Of a stretch of DNA of 64,000 nt, positions 14,053 to 25,103 are shown one piece after another. A program made the translations under genes and the position numbers. The first letter of the stretch is position 1; the number at the start of each line of letters is the position of its first letter. The notes under the pieces were generated by a model that had not been told where the DNA came from, searched no databases, and saw only the letters and a program-made list of their open reading frames with translations. Origin of the DNA: Azadirachta indica (lineage: Eukaryota; Streptophyta; Magnoliopsida; Sapindales; Meliaceae); assembly GCA_022749755.1 (NCBI GenBank), contig CM040453.1, forward strand, positions 13,463,368 to 13,527,367, written 5' to 3'.

Positions 14053-15618
14053 CAAAGTCCCATTGTCGTTTATGCCTCTCTCCCTCTTGAGTGATGGATC
14101 CATACTGACAAATACAATATATTCTCCATGATCATCTTCAAAGATTAGATATGGTGTATGCAATAGTTGACAAGTTGCACCACTCTTTTTCCACCTTTTG
14201 TTCTATGTATATTAAAATTCACACGTGTTGCAACATTTCCTTTCTCTCTTTACACTAAATGCATGGCCACCTTCTCAGAATCTCTCTCTCTGAATCCTAT
14301 CCCCATTGTAAATGATATGATATACATGATGCACTCTAAATATATAAAAAATAAAATAAAAGAAAATCTTTAATATTTCCTGTTTGTGCTATTCTTATCT
14401 GTTCTCAATATTAATGTTGCCTCGGTGCATGATTTCTATATTGGATTCTCTGATCAATAGTTTCGATATTGTGGGGTAAACTTGAAGATTTTATATCTTC
14501 TGCAGGTGTTTTAATATTAATGGCTGATCATTTAAGGTTCCATGGTTCGTGTTTATTTATATTATATACAGCTTGTTGGGAGCTCGCTTTCTTGAAAGGC
14601 TGACAAACTACCATTCATAGCCTTTTCTCATCATGTACCTAAATCCTGGTGCATGGTTGGGTACTTTGTCATTAATCTGTACACGTGTCTTTGTATTGTA
14701 ATTTTCAGATAATCCTTACATTACATTGTCAAATGGAAGATCTCGAAAGGATATATATGTGGGTTGTTGCAGAGATTTTTCAGCTACATTTACACTCTTG
14801 ATGAGTCTTGAATTATTGACAACACAACAGCAGAAGTGTCCTTGCATGTCCTTCAAGCAATATATTATCATGTAGTTAAATATGTAAATAAACTAAAGTA
14901 TATATAATTTTCGAAGAATTCAATACCATGTTTCAAAAAGAATACCCAAAGTTTTACTCTGTCCTTTTCATGCTATATATATATATATATATCTATTCTT
15001 TATCAATATATTATATTCATAGACACACACACATATATATGTAATTAACATAAAAGATCATTATGTACCATTAATTTAGTTTCTTAAGTACCCATTAATC
15101 ATTACACCAGCTAATTCAATATATTAAATCCATTCCCAGCAACACCTGTACAATTGATATGCGCATGCTAAACCTTTTGTATATCACTCAAAGATAGTTT
15201 ATCGATCAAATGAAGAAGTATAGGGTATTACTGAAAAGCTATTGTACATTCAAATATTTTAATTACATGTATGCAACCTTCGATATACTTGAGATTGATG
15301 GGGTGTCCCTTTTAATGCACAACTGTCAGTAAAATAAAATTATTTACTTCTAATTATAAACAAGAGAGTGAGTTCTAAATATTAATTATTGTTAAATAAA
15401 AGTGATTAATATTGATAAAAAATTTTAACAGTTATAATTTTCTGGTGGGCATACACATTATTCTTTGTATGATGTGGACAATATTATTTTCACTTGTAGT
15501 GGGAAATAGTTTTTGGTGGATGTAGGAAAACAGAGAAATAGTGGTTGCTTACATCAATCCTTGTTTTGTCAACTAGTATTATCATTTGGTGTGCCCTTGC
15601 ATGTATTTTCTACTCCAG
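12266..15618. other. Conserved non-coding spacer A
   Basis: Alignable by eye with 21112-24214 and 29075-31784. The best-conserved stretch, about 14380-14730, matches 22880-23230 and 30740-31090. A TATA-like box followed by a G-box-like ACACGTGT lies at about 14202-14228 on the plus strand, and CT and AT microsatellites lie at 13512-13554. About 13000-13440 is specific to this copy. No open frame is shared among the three copies, so if transcribed this would be a non-coding RNA. Confidence 0.65.
13512..13554. repeat. Compound (CT)n(AT)n microsatellite
   Basis: About 11 CT units followed by about 10 AT units. A shorter compound CT/AT tract occurs at 14021-14052. Confidence 0.95.
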
Positions 15619-15762
15619 GTTTCTGATATAGATTCAATTAAACAAAGAGAAATCCATACTGCTATGACAAGTGTGTTGCAGCTTAGTGGTGAGTTGATAA
15701 AAGCAACTACTGTTGTGGATGCTTTGTCAGCTCCTAGTACTTGTCCGCCGAGACGCACCTTT
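15619..15762 (+). pseudogene. Unrecognised exon-like fragment, copy A
   Basis: A 48-codon open stretch follows a plausible acceptor (TACTCCAG) and is followed by a possible GT donor. It encodes a polar sequence with SIKQREIHTAMTSVLQLSG followed by a T-rich, V-rich stretch and ALSAP. Related sequences lie at 24215-24348 and 31785-31928, on the strand opposite BRF1 and just past its 3' end. The amino-acid pattern is shared by all three although frames break in copies B and C. I do not recognise the family. It looks like a leftover exon of a neighbouring gene carried along in the duplicated unit. Confidence 0.45.
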
Positions 15763-16508
15763 GTTTGCTTCTTTCTTTGTTTGCTGGCTCTTTTATTCTT
15801 TTGGATATCAATTATTTACTATTTTTGGCGTATAATGGAACAGGCTTTGCCTCTTTCGAGTGCCATGTGTAAAACCAGTATCAGTAAACCTGAATTTAGA
15901 GTTTAGAATTTATTGACAAAATTTAAAATTCTTATAGGAGATCTTGATGTAGCGGCAAATTGGTACGTATTAGTAATTCAACATATTTCACTAGGAAGAG
16001 CAGAATTCCAATGGATGAGTGGTAGAAGATAGTTCAATTTTGCAGAAATCTAAATTGGACAGAATTGTTTCATGTCATTTTCCGAACAAAATCAGGGTAG
16101 AATGAATGGTACATCTTCATGTGTGAGTAATAGATAGTATTGCCAATGTTACAAAACTTGACCTCTATACAGGACTCAAAAGTGTCAAAACAATTACAGC
16201 ATCTAGGGAGTAAGGTGGGATTGAGAACTCATAGCTTCGCTCCTAAATGTATCGAAAAATGTGAAGAATATGATAAACAAGATCCTACGTCAGAATATTT
16301 TAAAGGCTAAGCAAACAGAGAAGCAGCATTAAGAAGCTGCCGAAGATCGTCATGCTGATTACTTGAAGAGAGGCATGGACATCTGGAGCTGCTTAAAACA
16401 AATCAGCTTTGACAATCTTTGGAGACCGAATGTCCATTCTTCTTAAGTATTACTTATCCAAGATTGATCAACAGAAACATAAAGAGAATGAACAGTTTTC
16501 TACATTAT

Positions 16509-18983
16509 TCAGAACCCATCGTAATCATAACCATCGTCAAAATCAATGGTTCCTTCTACATTTCCAAAATCCAGTTCGTTTCCATATGCTTCCCCAGCAT
16601 CCCCCTCACTATTAAAATCACCATCTAGCCCAGAGTCCTCATTTTCAAGATTGTCCTCTGTTTCATGTTCTGTCTTCCCATTCTGGGCAACTTGCCACCG
16701 TTGTCATCAGTTCTTTTTTTTTTCTTGGGATTCGCAGAAGCCGCCTGCAAGGAAAATTGAAAATCCCAAACATCCAAGTTCAGAAGTTAAGAACTTAGTT
16801 CAACCTCCAGAGGAAAATGCTTCCCTAAATTCTGAACTTTTGTTATAAATCGAAATATTACAGATCACATAACACAGAGTAAGTCTCCGATACTTCCATA
16901 TCTAATAATCACTATCAAAAGCAATTGGCACCAAATGTGTTAATAGCGTCTGGTAAAGAGAGAATGAAAGGAACATTATAGCTTCAACAATTACTGTGAT
17001 CAGAACTGTAATCATTCAAGGATCTACAATTCAGCTAAAGGAACATTAGTGGACCAAAGAGATAAGAAATAGACCACCACCACTTCACAGATAAACATAC
17101 ATATCTTGAGGATATTAAGGTTATAACTTAGCTGATGTGAGAATTCTTATTACATGCGTAAAAAGGTTTATTTATGTATCAATTCCGCAAAGCGGTAGCC
17201 ATTTCTAGAGACCAAGAATGCTACAAAATTCAAGCATCTTCATCATGAACACGAATGAAGAGATTATGAAATATGGACAAAAATTAATTTGCCAAGAACC
17301 TATGGAGTTAAATGAAAAAATAATGACATTGACTCATTGCCAAATCCATTTTAAATTTCTACCTAAAAATTACAAGAAAGTGAAACAAGCACAAGATTTT
17401 GTTGATCTAAGATTTGCATAGAACATATTCCAGATGTAATATTCTGATTTTCTCCATAAGTTCTAACATTCTCTCAAGTGACTAGAAGGTTATGAACATT
17501 CATCCCAAAGAGCATCATAATTGCAAACACACGGAAATCATGGCTCATGGATAAAGCAGCATTCCAATGTAATTACAAGAATGTGTTGCGAGTCCGAAGC
17601 CCTCAAGTTTTGTTAACTGTTGTTTCGCCTTTTAAACTCTATGGGAATTCTAAATATTTCAGTTTACAGTAAGTATAGAGTCCGGATCAGTCCGTGGACG
17701 GGATTGTGTTTTTTTTTTCTTCATCATTTTCTTTTAATTAATATTCTTTTTCCGTTGGTAGGGAGAAGAGTGGCAGGGATGGGTATTTAGTACCACTGTC
17801 CTCAGTGTTACGTTCACAAAGTAATGCATTCTTAAATGCAAGTGTAAACTAATAATCTTTCAAGAATGATGCATGAAGAATAAAATACAGTGTTATTGGG
17901 TTGATAATATATGCCCGAGACTCCTGAGTCCTGACTGTAATGTCTAGGCAACCTCCTCCCCAGTTTTATCCATTTACAGCTTTCCTAACTAAGACCTTCT
18001 CTAGCTCCTTCTATTCTTATTAACATGGGTTAGTCAAACATTATTAAATCTGCATATCCCAATAGAGAAACCGAAATATAATTACAAACACTTGGGCCAA
18101 TTCTTTTTTTTTTTTTTCTTATCACAGAGCAGATAAAGAGAAGTCACAGCTTTTAGGAAAGACAAGGAGTTTCAGTCAGTAGTACCTTCTTAGCGTCCGG
18201 CGACTGGCTTCTAGAGCACTCTGGGCTGGACCAGAATTTTTTGCTCCTGCAGCTCGTTTCTGTTACCTGCCTGCACCGAGAAGGTCAGAGAAAAGAGATC
18301 AAAATATAGATTTTGAAGAGAATTTGCGAAGAAATAGTACTTGTTTTTGAATTATGCAGTTAAATGGCAGAGGAATGAAATATACAATATATTATGAGCA
18401 TGGTAAAACCATAAAACTACAAATTAAATTAAGGTTGAAAAACAGTATAGCACAACAGAATCATGGTAATATATCTGTAAGAATCTGGCTTATTCATAAA
18501 TGTCCAGAAAATCACCTTTCTTGATTTTGCCACAGCCGTAGCGGCGGCAGCAGCAGCAAGCTCCTGTGCAGCTTGCAAGCCCTCCGGACAGTTCTTGTAA
18601 TTGGCCTCAAAAGCTTCTTTAGCAGCTGCAGCAGCTGCTTCCTTCGCTGCTTGTTCCTGAAAAATTTTATAGCACGAATGACTTTAACGCAAATCATTAC
18701 AAGCTAAATTTCCTACAACAATAACACGTTATTGAATCATTAAAGTAAGGAGGAGACATATGCGTGTTGCGACCAGTATGAAGACTCGGGCTCTAAAATT
18801 TTAACGTCAAAAAGAATTTAAAGAATGCTTGATTATGTACACTGTATCACTTGATTTATGTCCCGCATCATAATTATGGGTGGCATATAAGGGCGTATAT
18901 AATAATGAAATCTTGAATTTAACAAATTATGATTCATATCACCTCAAGATGCTCCTTCCTTGCCACGAAATCGTCAATCTACT
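16509..18983 (-). pseudogene. BRF1 3'-half fragment A
   Basis: This is a decayed copy of the last exons of the full BRF1 gene to the right. Its exon-19 equivalent (about 16745-16509) keeps the acidic C-terminus and the stop but has a one-base deletion that shifts the frame. The exon-17 equivalent (18190-18265) has two small deletions. The exon-16 equivalent (18656-18516) is intact, with both splice sites and one extra codon in its alanine run. Exon 18 is missing entirely. The 5' end of the fragment is a fusion of the last bases of exon 15 directly to exon 11 near 18955-18983. Exons 1-10 and 12-14 are absent. It cannot encode a TFIIIB subunit, since the zinc ribbon and cyclin folds are gone. 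Confidence 0.88.
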
Positions 18984-18986
18984 CAC

Positions 18987-19290
18987 ACATTAAGCAAGTT
19001 GTGGACCAATGTCTGGGAAGTCTGATAAATACTTATGTGAATGGGACTATGTTATCTTGGAAACTGAAAGTCCTGACGGTGAGTTCTGCACATTAAGCAA
19101 GTTGTGGACCAATGTCTGAGAAGTCTGATAAAAACTTATGTGACGGGACTATGTTATCTTTGAAGTTGAAAGTCCTGATGGGAAAACCAGAATTCCAATG
19201 CCAATAGATTCTGAACTAAAGTCACTGTTCCAGAAGGCTGACAACAGGGCTGCGGCTGCGTCAAGTTTTTTTTTGAAGCAAGGTAAATTC
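18987..19290 (+). pseudogene. Unrecognised captured fragment with internal repeat, copy A
   Basis: Directly after the broken BRF1 exon-11 end comes a segment carrying two tandem copies, about 103 bp apart (18987 and 19090), of a sequence that starts ACATTAAGCAAGTTGTGGAC. In translation the unit gives VVDQC, then a serine-leucine stretch and TYV. A third stretch near 19230-19270 gives DNRAAAASSF in one frame. The related segment in unit B is at 27131-27430. Neither is found next to the intact BRF1. Family not recognised; frames are broken. Confidence 0.4.
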
Positions 19291-20288
19291 ACCATAGCAT
19301 ATTATTCAAAACACAGTTTGTTATTGACATTGCAAGTGAGCGTATAATTGGTGAATGAATTATAAGTAGCCGTTGTAAATGCAACGGCTGGTTACATGTA
19401 TTATTTTAGTATTAGTTTTTCCTGTTGCAAGCTTCAAACTTATCTGTTGACAGCGTAATATCAATAACAACGGTTCTTTTAAGTCAGATTCAGGACAAAA
19501 CGGAATTTTTACTCAAAAAGTACGAAAACTAGATGGAAAAAGGACTTTTTGTTAAGTTAGAGGGGAGGTATATGTAAATCAGTCAGTTATTTCTCTTAAA
19601 GTGTGATTTTGAAAAACCTTAAGGGAGGTATCTGTGCATATAGCCCGCAATGAATGTAACGTACGTACTTAGAATAGAAGGAATTTATGCCTAAAAAGTA
19701 CTCTGTAGTGGTAAAGAGTAATACCAAATACAGATGCATTCATAAAAGCTCTTGTTATGTAATTGCTTTGGCACTCTAAGAGAAAGAGAATAAAAGAATT
19801 ATGAATTTGATTCAACGAGATTACATTGTTCTTAAAGTAGAATAGAAAGATTTGAAACATATATAATATATCATAAAAAGTGATATGCTCAACTTATTGT
19901 ACCGATTACATCACCAGAACTAAAAAACACTTTTCCAACTATTACTAGCAGTGGAGTTCCACTCCCAATAATTATACACCAACATTGCAACTTTTATCAT
20001 TAACAATAAATAGTACATAAACACAAGAAGCTACTACAAAGTTGAGCATAATTAATTTACACCCCACAAACACACCCTCAACAAAAAACGTTAACACGAA
20101 ATCAAGTTAGCTTATTATAACATTGCAAGCACAAAATTTAGAAAACATCATAATATTAATAATATTAGTATCATGGATAGCAGCATATTCTCATTCAAGA
20201 CAAGGACAAACCAAACCCGGGATCCACATATTCCAGTTACAGTTTATACATAATTGATAGAATATCTGAAATTCGGAGAGTTTCAGCT

Positions 20289-20774
20289 TTAAGCTCTTCC
20301 AGGATATTTTGGGTTATGGTCTTTGTTTGGTCCTGCTCCAATGTAGTCTATGTTTTCCATGTCCATTCTTCCCTCAATATATGCTTGCTTCACCCCGAGA
20401 AGCTTCTCAGAATCACTTAATTCCAATGCTTCCTGGAAATTAGAAGTGTAAAGCATTTTTAATTTATACCCAGTTGCACTTGCATGCTTATATGAGCCGG
20501 GTTTGAATTCCAGACTTCTTGTTCGAATCACAGGTTACAAGAGAGATTACCTGAGCATGAAAATCTTGAACCTGAATCTGAGATGGGTTTTCATTTTCTG
20601 ACCTGAGGACTCCTGATAACATTACAGAATTAACACAGAAATAATTATAGAAAGAAAAAAGAAATACTAACATCAAATTCAGAAAACAGAAGACTCACTT
20701 GTTGCAGTTGAGGAGAGGACATAAGATAAACCCAGAAGGAGTACAAGCAGTTTCAGGAAAGTCTTCTTCTCCAT
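20289..20774 (-). CDS. PSY-like peptide precursor, copy 2 (PSY-2)
   Basis: Exons 20774-20699, 20612-20551 and 20432-20289, giving 93 residues. The signal peptide is nearly identical to PSY-1 (MEKKTFLKLLVLLLGLSYV). The C-terminus is DYIGAGPNKDHNPKYPGRA. The sulfation context Asp-Tyr and the spacing to His are kept, but the PSY core ANxxHDP has become PNKDHNP. The exon-2 acceptor used by PSY-1 is lost here (AG changed to AA); the next AG lies 9 nt downstream and keeps the frame, so exon 2 is predicted to lose three codons. The reading frame is otherwise intact and the TATA box is kept, so the gene may be functional with an altered ligand, or may be drifting. The alternative is a recent pseudogene. 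Confidence 0.78.
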
Positions 20775-20865
20775 GTTGAGTTGACGATCGAACAGGGCAA
20801 TGGACAGTTCGCAGGTAAGGAAGCAAATTTGAGTGAGTTAACAAGAAGGATGTGGGGATGGTGGC

Positions 20866-20872
20866 TTATATA
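20866..20872 (-). promoter_or_regulatory. TATA box of PSY-2
   Basis: TATATAA on the minus strand, about 92 bp upstream of the ATG, at the same distance as in the sister copies. Confidence 0.7.
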
Positions 20873-22470
20873 GAGAAGAGGAAATTTCGATCATGTTTTT
20901 AATTTCAGAATTTTGAATAAGAGAAAAATAAAATAAAAAAAGAAGAATGAGAAGCACTTAGTATTGAACAAAGTCAACTTCTAATTTTACTTTATATTAA
21001 ATGGATCGGTGACTTCCCTCTTGCCTAACTTATCCCATTAATTTATGTCATCTTCATGTCATTAATGTTACATAATTACAGCATTAGAGCCGGATTCTGC
21101 AATAAATTTGTGACATTATTGAGCCAATTTTTATTGTCAATAAAATGATTTTATGCAATTATATATGTTTCTCTTGTTATATAATTTTCATATTAAATAT
21201 TTAAAACTTTCTTATAGTTAAGATCGGTTGATAATAATCAATTGGGTCTCGACCCCAAAAAAAAAAAAAAAAAAAATCCACTACAACTGTAAAGTTTGAC
21301 AATTTTAAATTGAATTAAAGGTCAAAATCTTAAAATTGTAGAAACTCAGAACAATAAGGGACTACCAACTTTTATTCTTTCTTAATATTAATATATAAAA
21401 TTTTTATATGAGTGCATACGATAATTAATTAATGTCACTAGCAAATATAATAAAGGAAAAGTATTGTTTACACTACTTGCGGCCGCATGATTCACACGGC
21501 TGATAACTAATTAACTATTATTAATTCCAAATGCTACCATTAATGCAATTAATTACGCTACTTAAGTATTGGTAGCGAGAGACAAGTATAAAGAGAGTGT
21601 TTGGTCCATGATACTTCTTCCGAAAGCACTTTTTTTAGCTCTTTCTAATAAGTTAGATATGTAGGCATCTGCACAGACAGTTTTTGGTGAAACTATTGAC
21701 GTGTGAAAGTGATGACATCCAACATAAACTTGTACAATTTTTTATATAATTAAATATGTATAATGGAAGGAAGAAGATAATGGAAAGTTTGAGCCCACCA
21801 AAGTGCTTCTTTACCAATATATGTTGCACTATTAATGCATTGACATTAATAATGCTTGTACTTTTCAAACAGTTCTCCGTATGAAATTTAAGATCGGAAT
21901 TTTGAAAAGCATATGCTTGAGAATTCTTATATCTATTTAGAAAGTATTATATACATCGGAGAATATTAATAAATATTTTCATAACAGACATCGTCCGTCT
22001 ATAGAGAACATATTTACATATGTTAAATGATTATATATATAATATCTCATAAAAAAAATTGTTAGATAGATTAACAAGACAATGGTTTCATACATTGTCT
22101 CTTATTATACTGTCAGAATATTATTCTCTAAATAAATTTATAAACATAGAGAGAAGAATAATTTCTTTAATAAAGATATTTGATTTTTTGAGTTATTCTT
22201 TTTTTGTTAAATGATAACGTTGTAAATATAAAAGTCTATTGAATAGAATTGTTATTATCAAATTTAAAAATAAATATACATGTAAGATATTACATATTTT
22301 ATTCAATAATATCATGAATAATTTGTTAGAGGCTCAATATAAAATTCTTCTTGCATCACTTAAGAGATATCCACCCTACCTGAATTCGTTGATACAATCA
22401 TTGATAACCCATCCTCCTTGCACATGCACATATTGGAGCTAGCTTTTGAAAGTTGATACATAGCTCCATT

Positions 22471-22516
22471 CATTATATATATATATATATATATCAAATT
22501 CTCATTGTCGTTTATG

Positions 22517-22555
<39 letters not shown>

Positions 22556-22626
22556 CGAGTGATGGATCCATATTGACAAATGCAATATATTCTCCATGAT
22601 AATCTATATATATATATATATATATA
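22471..22626. repeat. (AT)n and (CT)n microsatellite cluster
   Basis: An AT run at about 22471-22494, a CT run at 22517-22552 and another AT run at about 22603-22626. These create artificial RERE-type reading frames on the minus strand. Confidence 0.95.
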
Positions 22627-23263
22627 ATCTTCAAAGATTAGATCTGGTGTATATAATAGTTGACAAGTTGCGTAACTCTTCTCTTTCACCGTGCACCTTT
22701 TCTCCTATATATATTAAACCTCACACGTGTTGCAACATTTCCTTTCTCCCTTTACACTAAATGCAGGGCCACCTTCTAAGACTCTCTCTCTCTCTCTGTG
22801 AAACTTATCTACCTTGTCAATGATATGATATACATGATGCACTCTAAATGTATAAAAGATAAAATAAAAGAAAATCTTTAACATTTCCTGTTTGTGCTAT
22901 TCTTATCTGTTCTCAATATTGATGTTCCCTCGGTACACGATTTCTCTGTTGGATTCTCTGATCAATAGTTTATTTATTGTGGGGTAAGCTTGAAGATTTA
23001 CATCTTCTGCAGGTGTTTTAATATTAGTGGCTGATCATTTAAGGTTCCATGGCTCGTGTCTATTTATATTATATATAGCTTTCCTTTTTTTGGGAGCTAG
23101 CTTTCCTGAAAAGCTGAAAAACCTAGCTACTATCCATAGCCTTTTCTCATCATGTACCTAAATCCTGGTGCATGCATGGTTAGATACTTTGTCATTAATG
23201 TGTACATGTGTCTTTGTATTGTAATTTTCAGATAATTTCAACTGAAGATCTACGAAAAAAAAA

Positions 23264-23612
23264 TATATATATATCTCTGTGTGTGTGTGTGTGTATGTAT
23301 GTATGTGTGAGTATATATATACATACACATACGTACATACATATATATATATATATGTGGGATTGTCCGGAGATTTTTCAGCCATATTTACATTATTGAA
23401 TTATTGGCAACACAACAGCAGAGGGGACCTTGCATGTCCTTCAAGCAATATATTATTATGTAGTTAAATATGTAATAAATTCAAGTATATATAATTGTCG
23501 AAGAATTCAATACCATGATTCAAAAAGAATACTCCAAGTTTTACTCTGTCCTTTTCATGTATATATATATATATATATATATATATTCTTATTCAATATA
23601 TTGTATTCATAG

Positions 23613-23638
<26 letters not shown>
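23264..23638. repeat. GT/AT/AC microsatellite cluster in spacer B
   Basis: A GT, GTAT and AT compound at about 23264-23356, an AT run at 23560-23584 and an AC run at 23612-23637. Spacer A has much shorter AT and AC runs at the matching place (14976-15035), so these have expanded in unit B. Confidence 0.9.
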
Positions 23639-23643
<5 letters not shown>

Positions 23644-24214
23644 ATTAACATGAAATATCATTATGCAACATTAATTTAGTTTCTTAAAGCACCCATTATT
23701 CATTACACCAGCTAATTCAATATATTAAATCTATATCCAGCAACACCTGTGCGATTGAGATGCCCATGCTAAACCTTTTGTATATCACTCAAAAATAGTT
23801 TATCAAATCAAGGAGTATAGTGTCTAATGAAAGCTATTGTATACTCAAATATTTTATTTACATGTATGCAACCTTCAATATATTTGAGATTGATGAAGTA
23901 TATTACTTTTAATGTACAACTGTCAGTAAAATAAGTACTGCCTTTTAATTATAAACAAGAGAGTGAGTTCTAAATATTAATTATTGTTAAATAAAAGTGA
24001 TTAATATTGATAAAAAAATTTTCACAGTTATAATTTTCTAGTGGGCACACACATTATTCTTTGGATGCTGTGGGCAATATTATTTTCATTCATAATGGGA
24101 AATTGTTTTTGGTGGATGTAAGAAAACATAGAAATAGTGGTTGCTTACATCAATCCTTGTTTTGTCAACTACCATTAACATTTGGTGTGCCCTTGCATGG
24201 TATTTTCTACTCCA

Positions 24215-24348
24215 AGTTTCTGATACAGATTCAATTAAACAAAGAGAAATCCAGAAGTTTGTTGCAGCTTAGTGGTGAGTTGATAAATGCAACTACTGTT
24301 GTGGAAGCATTGTCAGCTCCTGGCACTTGTCTGCCAAGACCCACCTTT
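24215..24348 (+). pseudogene. Unrecognised exon-like fragment, copy B
   Basis: Counterpart of 15619-15762. A deletion near 24252-24262 shifts the frame, and the acceptor CCAG is now CCAA. The downstream part keeps LLQLSGELINATTVVEALSA. See copy A for a description. Confidence 0.4.
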
Positions 24349-25103
24349 GTTGCTTCTTTCTTTCTTTCTTCTTTCCTTCCGCTGTCTCCTTATTTATTCT
24401 TTTAGCTGTCAATTATTTACTATGTTTGGGGTATAATGGAACTGGCTTGCCCCTTTTTTGAGTGCCATGTGTAAACCCAGTATCAGCAAACCTGAATTTA
24501 GTGTCTAGAATTCATTGACAAAATTTAAAAATCTTATAGGAAATCTTGAGGCAGCTGCAGATTGGTACATATTAGCAATACTACAGCATATTCACTGGGA
24601 AGAGCAGAACTCCAATAGATGAGAAGTAGAAGATAGTTCAATTTTGCAGAAATCTAAATTGAACAGAATTGTTTCCTGTCATTTTCCTAACAAAATCAGG
24701 GTAGAATAAATAGTACATCTTCATGTATTAGTAATAGATAGTATTGCCAATGTTACAAAACTTAACCCCTCTACAGGACTCAAAAGTGTTAAAATAATCA
24801 CAGCATCTGGGGGGTAAGGTGGGATTGAGAACTCATAGCTTCCCTTCTAAACGTATCGAAAAATGTGAAGAATATGATTAAGAAGATCCTACATCAGAAT
24901 ATTTTACAGGCTAAGCAAACAGAGGAGCAGCATTAAGAAGCTGCCGAAGATCGTCATGCTGATTACTTGAAGACAGACATGAACATACCGTGCTGCTTAA
25001 AACAAATCAGCTTCGACAATCTTTGGAGACTGGATGTCCATTCTCCTTAATTATCACTTTTCCAAGATTGATCTCGGAAAACATAAGGAGAATGAACAGT
25101 TTT

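Larger units (their letters stand above)
5849..19640. repeat. Tandem segmental repeat, unit A (PSY-1, spacer A, BRF1 fragment A)
   Basis: First of three direct copies of a PSY/spacer/BRF1-3' unit. The left edge of similarity with unit B is near 5849, where both read ACTTAGAATAGAA followed by CCTAAAAAGTAC. Unit A is the longest because it holds about 5 kb (7211-12265) that units B and C lack. The right edge is set where unit B starts. Order and orientation match the other units. Confidence 0.9.
21112..24214. other. Conserved non-coding spacer B
   Basis: Homologous to spacers A and C and closer to C: both lack the parts specific to unit A, and both carry AAAGTGCTTCTTTACC followed by ATATATGTTGCACTA near 21800. 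A plus-strand TATA-like run at 22706-22716 is followed by CACACGTGTTG at 22722-22732. The spacer has a poly-A tract at 21257-21278 and many microsatellites. No shared open frame. Confidence 0.65.

Noticed and set aside
20496..20535. tRNA-like GTTCGAATCAC near PSY-2 intron 2
   Set aside because: Resembles a tRNA B box but no A box, acceptor stem or anticodon arm could be placed around it.
22360..22689. 109-codon frame with RERERE and IYIYIY runs
   Set aside because: Produced by CT and AT microsatellites.
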